Part shown: in pieces, positions 60,636 to 64,000 of the stretch
How positions within the stretch are numbered: position 1 is the first letter of the stretch
Layout of the letters: each line of letters opens with the position of its first letter
Source of the DNA: Pseudomonas mandelii
Lineage (GTDB): Bacteria > Pseudomonadota > Gammaproteobacteria > Pseudomonadales > Pseudomonadaceae
Length of the DNA: 64,000 bases
Reading direction: 5' to 3'
Assembly: GCF_900106065.1 (NCBI RefSeq)
Contig: NZ_LT629796.1
Coordinates: forward strand, 4,309,501-4,373,500
Notes under the pieces: generated by a model
Told to the model about the DNA's origin: nothing
Database searches by the model: none
Seen by the model: only the letters and a program-made list of their open reading frames with translations
Program-made: the position numbers and the translations under genes

Positions 60636-61925
60636 TTACGGCAATTCCTGGCAGGCGTAGAACGCGCTCAGCACTTTGACCAAGTGGGCCAAGTCGTGGC
60701 TGCCGCACAGTTCACGGATCGAGTGCATGGCGAACGTCGGCAGGCCGATGTCCACGGTGCGCACGCCCAGGTGGCTGGCGGTGATCGGGCCGATAGTCGA
60801 GCCGCAGCCCATGTCGCTGCGCACCACGAAGCTTTGCACCGGCACTTCTTCGGCCATGCACAGATGGCGGAAGAACCCGGCGGTTTCGCTGTTGGTGGCG
60901 TAGCGCTGGTTGCTGTTGACCTTGATCACCGGGCCGGCGTTGAGTTTCGGGCCGTGGTTGGCGTCGTGCTTTTCCGCATAGTTGGGGTGCACGCCGTGGG
61001 CATTGTCGGCCGAGACCAGCAAGGATTTCTGAATGGTGCGCACGAATTCGTCACCTTCAGGCAGCAGGCGACGCAAGGTTTGCTCGAGCATCGGACCATC
61101 GGCCCCGCACGCCGAGCAGGAACCGACTTCTTCGTGGTCGTTGCACACCAGCACGCAGGTTTCGTCGGTTTCCGCAGTCAGCAAGGCTTGCAGGCCGGCA
61201 TAGCACGACAGCAAGTTGTCCAGGCGCGCGCCCGCGATGAAGTCGCCATGCAAACCGATAATGGCGGCGCTCTGAGTGTCGTAGAAGCTCAGCTCGTAGT
61301 CGAGCACCACGTCGGCATTCAGGCCATGTTCCAGCGCCAGCTGATTGGTGAGCACGGCGCGGAAGTCCACACGCTCGTCACCGGCAAATTGCGCGAGGAT
61401 CGGGGGCAGTTCGGTCTGGGCGTTGATGGCCCAACCCATATTGGCTTCACGATTGAGGTGGATCGCCAGGTTCGGGATGGTGGCGATCGGCGCCTTGAAG
61501 TCGATCAGTTGGCTCTCGACCTTGCCGTCGCGGCGGAACGTCACGCGGCCGGCCAGGGACAAGTCGCGGTCAAACCACGGCGCCAGCAGCGCACCGCCGT
61601 AGACTTCGACGCCCAGTTGCCAGAAACCCTGGCGCTGCAATTCCGGCTGGGGTTTGACCCGCAGGCACGGGCTGTCGGTGTGGGCGCCGACCAGGCGAAT
61701 GCCGCCATGCAGCGGCGAATGCCGTCCCATCTTGATCGCGACGATCGACGAGTCATTGCGGGTGACGTAGTAACGACCGTTGGCTTCAGTGGTCCAGGGC
61801 TCGCGCTCGTCAAGGCGCACAAAACCCGCCGCTTCCAGACGCTGAACGAGGCTGGCAGTGGCATGGAACGGGGTAGGGGAGGCCTTGAGGAAGTCGATCA
61901 GGCCTTGGTTCAACTCTTCGCGCAT
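60636..61925 (-). CDS. apeB: M18 family aminopeptidase ApeB
   Basis: A 429-residue zinc aminopeptidase of the M18 (aspartyl aminopeptidase) family, cytoplasmic, removing N-terminal residues (preferring acidic ones in studied members). Metal-binding motifs are [14 protein letters not shown] (His and Asp, about residue 80), NDHEEVGS (Glu pair, about 243) and the C-terminal [12 protein letters not shown] with the last His. GGAG lies 6 bases upstream of the ATG. Length is standard. It is downstream of the putative glycosyltransferase gene with a 76-bp gap. Confidence 0.95.
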   Translation of the reverse strand: MREELNQGLIDFLKASPTPFHATASLVQRLEAAGFVRLDEREPWTTEANGRYYVTRNDSSIVAIKMGRHSPLHGGIRLVGAHTDSPCLRVKPQPELQRQGFWQLGVEVYGGALLAPWFDRDLSLAGRVTFRRDGKVESQLIDFKAPIATIPNLAIHLNREANMGWAINAQTELPPILAQFAGDERVDFRAVLTNQLALEHGLNADVVLDYELSFYDTQSAAIIGLHGDFIAGARLDNLLSCYAGLQALLTAETDETCVLVCNDHEEVGSCSACGADGPMLEQTLRRLLPEGDEFVRTIQKSLLVSADNAHGVHPNYAEKHDANHGPKLNAGPVIKVNSNQRYATNSETAGFFRHLCMAEEVPVQSFVVRSDMGCGSTIGPITASHLGVRTVDIGLPTFAMHSIRELCGSHDLAHLVKVLSAFYACQELP

Positions 61926-62001
61926 AAGAAGCTCCAGACAGCAGTGGGCGGGAGTTTAACGTATTGGCCGAGGCCTTTGGGCATGACGTGAACCGGTCAC
62001 G

Positions 62002-63108
62002 TCAGCTGGCAGCCTCTACCCGCTTTTTCAGGTACTTCATGATAATCCGCTCATCTTCGGGCTTTTCTGGCTTGGGCAATTGCGGGGGCCAGGCGTTCTG
62101 ATGAGTCTCCAGCAGCTTTTTCTGTTGAGCCTTGTCCCAGCGAAGGATCTCCCGCGAGGCACATTCCCACCATTCGTGGCGGCAGGCCGTGTAGTACGGA
62201 TGATCGGGTGCCGCGCTGCCGTAAAGCAGATCGCGGCCGACTTTGCGCAGGGCGCCACTCTGGTTACGCAGCTTCCATTTGATTTTCAGGCGCTGCCAGG
62301 CCGATGGGAAGGGTTTGACCCGCGGCACGTCCTGGCACAGTTCGACCAGCTCCTGGCTGAACCGCTCGCCATGCTGAGAAAAGAAATACGCTTGCATCGC
62401 ATGGAAAAAGCGTTTTTCCGCGAAGTAGTGATAGATGTATTTTTTCGCTTCATGAACCGGTTTGTCGCGCATGGCGAACGACAGGGCGATCTGCTCGATG
62501 GTGTGGATGTCGAAGCCGTCCCGGGTCCATTCGTCGATGAGCGTGATCGACTCTTCGAACAGGGCGCTGTCGCGGTCGGTCACGCCGCACAATCCGCTGT
62601 TGTACAGCTTGAAACCATTGTCCGCGCTGACGCCGTGAGCCTGCAGGCAACCGCCGAGCTTCACATAGTCGGGACGTTCACACACGTCCTGCCAGTCGTA
62701 CTCGAAGCGATCCATCAAGTAGTGCTGCGGCTGAATCTGGTTGAAGATCAGGTTCGGGTCGCTGGTGAACAGCGTGTCGGTGTCGACGAACAGGGTTTTT
62801 TCAGCATGCTGCAGGCCGGCGGCAATCGCGCAGGCCTTGCGACGATGGTGATAGCCGTTTTCGCCTTGCCACAGGGTCAGGGTTTCCTGGGTCAGCATGA
62901 CCGTTTCGACCGGCCAGCCGGCGTAGTCCTGAGGACGATCCGTGAGGATTCGGATGCTCGGGAGCTTGCCGTTCTTCGCGTGGGACAGCGCGGTCAAGAT
63001 ACTGAACTTGGCTTCACGCCGGTAAACGTCCTGGTTGCCGTAGATCAGGTAGAGCAGTTGGTGTCGGGTTTTCTTGACGGGTGTTGCCAGGGAATCGGTA
63101 AAACGCAT
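62002..63108 (-). CDS. putative glycosyltransferase (GT8-like, DXD motif)
   Basis: A 368-residue soluble protein. The segment KTLFVDTDTLFTSDPNLIFN has the DXD motif (DTD) of nucleotide-sugar-dependent glycosyltransferases, and YLIYGNQDVYRREAKFSILT fits the N-terminal Rossmann-like start. The C-terminal third is rich in Lys, Arg and Trp (IKWKLRNQSGALRKVGRDLL), perhaps for binding membrane or nucleic acid. AAGGAT precedes the ATG. The acceptor is unknown; the neighbours (aminopeptidase, pseudouridine synthase) do not help. Confidence 0.7.
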   Translation of the reverse strand: MRFTDSLATPVKKTRHQLLYLIYGNQDVYRREAKFSILTALSHAKNGKLPSIRILTDRPQDYAGWPVETVMLTQETLTLWQGENGYHHRRKACAIAAGLQHAEKTLFVDTDTLFTSDPNLIFNQIQPQHYLMDRFEYDWQDVCERPDYVKLGGCLQAHGVSADNGFKLYNSGLCGVTDRDSALFEESITLIDEWTRDGFDIHTIEQIALSFAMRDKPVHEAKKYIYHYFAEKRFFHAMQAYFFSQHGERFSQELVELCQDVPRVKPFPSAWQRLKIKWKLRNQSGALRKVGRDLLYGSAAPDHPYYTACRHEWWECASREILRWDKAQQKKLLETHQNAWPPQLPKPEKPEDERIIMKYLKKRVEAAS

Positions 63109-63155
63109 CCGGATGGGGATCCTTTCAAAACGGGCGACTGCGTGTCAGGCAGTGC

Positions 63156-63791
63156 TTAAAACGGTGCCGGGCATTCGAAACGCAAGCGTTCGCCGGTCTG
63201 AGGATGGGTGAAGCTGAGCATGCTGGCGTGCAGGCACAGGCGCGGCCAGGCGGCCAGGGCCTGTTCGTGGGCGTAGAGCCCGTCACCCAGCAGCGGGTGG
63301 CCGATGGAAAGCATGTGTACGCGTAGCTGGTGGGAACGGCCGGTGATCGGCGTCAGTTCGACGCGGCACCAGTCGCCACAACGTTCCAGCACTCGCCAGA
63401 AGGTCAGGGCGTGTTTGCCGAACTCGTGGTCCACCACGTGGCGTGGCTTGGTCGGCGGATCGTAGCGCAAGGGCAGGTCGATGCTGCCGCTGTCCAGTTC
63501 CGGTTGTCCCCAGCACAGGGCGGTGTAGGCTTTTTCGGTTTCGCGGTCGTGAAATTGCCGAGACAACTCGCGATGAGTGTCCGGGTCACGGGCCAACAGG
63601 ATGATGCCGGACGTTTCCCAGTCCAGGCGATGGACGATTCGCGCTTCCGGGTAGCCGTTTTCTTGCAGGCGGGTGATCAGGCAGTCCTTGTTGTCATCGG
63701 CCCGGCCAGGGACAGAGAGCAGCAGGGTCGGTTTATCCACCACCAGTACGGCGGCGTCCTGATGGATGATGCGGATGTTGGACAACGGCAT
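63156..63791 (-). CDS. rluA: RluA-family pseudouridine synthase
   Basis: A 211-residue enzyme that converts uridine to pseudouridine in RNA. The catalytic Asp is in IVHRLDWETSGIILLA (HRLD motif). The other family blocks are VVDKPTLLLSVPGRADD, GRSHQLRVHML and GDGLYAHE. No S4 domain is present, as in RluA, whose targets in E. coli are 23S rRNA U746 and some tRNAs. It sits just downstream of minE, as I recall from other pseudomonads. Confidence 0.9.
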   Translation of the reverse strand: MPLSNIRIIHQDAAVLVVDKPTLLLSVPGRADDNKDCLITRLQENGYPEARIVHRLDWETSGIILLARDPDTHRELSRQFHDRETEKAYTALCWGQPELDSGSIDLPLRYDPPTKPRHVVDHEFGKHALTFWRVLERCGDWCRVELTPITGRSHQLRVHMLSIGHPLLGDGLYAHEQALAAWPRLCLHASMLSFTHPQTGERLRFECPAPF

Positions 63792-63840
63792 TAAAACAGC
63801 CTCGTAACAAACGCCAACGGCGACTCAGGCCCCCGCATCC

Positions 63841-63928
63841 GTAGGAGCGAAGCTTGCTCGCGAACACATCATCTCGGTCTATCAGATACACCGAGTTGCC
63901 TGCTTCGCGAGCAAGTTTCGCTCCTACA
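63841..63928. repeat. REPIN between minE and rluA
   Basis: GTAGGAGCGAAGCTTGCTCG (63841-63860) and the inverted TTCGCGAGCAAGTTTCGCTC (63904-63923) form a REP pair of the CTTGCTCGCGAA variant. Confidence 0.88.
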
Positions 63929-63970
63929 AAAGCGTAAGGGCCTGAGCCGCCGTGGCTCCCGCTGGACCGA

Positions 63971-64000
63971 CTAGCGATCCGGCAGGGTGATATTGAGTTC
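63971..64000 (-). CDS. minE: 3' end of minE (cell division topological specificity factor)
   Basis: Only the last nine codons and stop are in the window, on the minus strand: ELNITLPDR followed by TAG. This matches the C-terminus of Pseudomonas MinE as I recall it. MinE drives the Min oscillation that places the division septum. The rest of minE, and probably minD and minC, lie beyond the right edge. Confidence 0.85.
   Translation of the reverse strand, partial: ELNITLPDR

Noticed and set aside
60456..61991. 511-codon plus-strand frame opposite apeB
   Set aside because: It begins inside a repeat element and runs opposite a well-conserved aminopeptidase.
6751..63928. Repeated palindromes considered as a CRISPR array
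   Set aside because: The repeats are scattered between genes in inverted pairs with kilobase spacing and no cas genes; they are REPINs.

Overview
The window comes from a fluorescent Pseudomonas (P. fluorescens group). I infer this from the high GC content, the gene families, the dense REP/REPIN repeats of the GGAGCGAGCCTGCTCGCGAA and GGAGCGAGGCTTGCCCGCGAA types, and gene orders that I recall from Pseudomonas genomes. The region is chromosomal. I see no prophage, plasmid backbone, insertion sequence or CRISPR array.

Layout. (1) 1-6.8 kb: a truncated purM on the minus strand diverges from a plus-strand run of a DUF2066 protein, an AI-2E/PerM-type permease, hda, two tandem NlpC/P60 lipoproteins and an O-methyltransferase. 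(2) 6.8-8.8 kb: two minus-strand genes, a sorbosone-dehydrogenase-like lipoprotein and an unknown protein. (3) 8.9-18.3 kb: a cobalamin riboswitch followed by ten genes (cobO, cobB, bluB, cbiB, cobD, cobQ, cobU, cobT, cobC, cobS) that carry cobyrinic acid diamide to finished adenosylcobalamin. Most of them overlap. A REPIN splits the run after cobQ, and another REPIN has become the 3' end of cobB. (4) 18.4-20.9 kb: a MarR regulator, an MFS transporter and a coupled 40-residue membrane peptide under matching palindromic operators, then a periplasmic glutathione peroxidase. (5) 21-26 kb: fadL-type porin, small unknown genes, a 940-bp AT-richer gap, a Sel1-type protein and rmuC. (6) 26-30 kb: a large transporter-fused hybrid histidine kinase. 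(7) 30-37 kb: TetR/MFS/cupin, a TDT-family transporter, an LplT-PlsC fusion, sugE behind a guanidine-II riboswitch, and a BASS-family transporter. (8) 37-42 kb: rdgC, a duplicated tRNA-Val/tRNA-Asp block, and a catalase-like plus di-haem cytochrome pair. (9) 42-48 kb: an FKBP isomerase, a YkvA-type protein behind two inverted DnaA boxes, an HTH/unknown/Sel1 operon, a frameshifted hydrolase and an EAL-CBS-GGDEF protein. (10) 48-64 kb: prc, a quinone-oxidoreductase-like gene, a HAD phosphatase, an ABC-uptake/phosphodiesterase operon with its GntR/UTRA regulator, an MscS-family channel, aminopeptidase apeB, a putative glycosyltransferase, an RluA-family pseudouridine synthase, and the last codons of minE.

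Most of the window is core metabolism. The most informative non-coding signals are these: the guanidine-II riboswitch before sugE; the two TGGTCTAG operators that tie the UTRA regulator to the ABC/phosphodiesterase operon; the 18-bp MarR palindrome; a 17-bp-arm hairpin that buries the ribosome binding site of the 30.7-kb MFS gene; inverted DnaA-box pairs with the same 5-bp spacing at two loci; and the REPIN absorbed into cobB. I do not see a wholly new multi-gene system. The best candidate for undescribed biology is the phosphodiesterase-linked ABC operon at 52.1-57.8 kb, whose substrate is unknown. All family assignments come from motif recognition without database searches.
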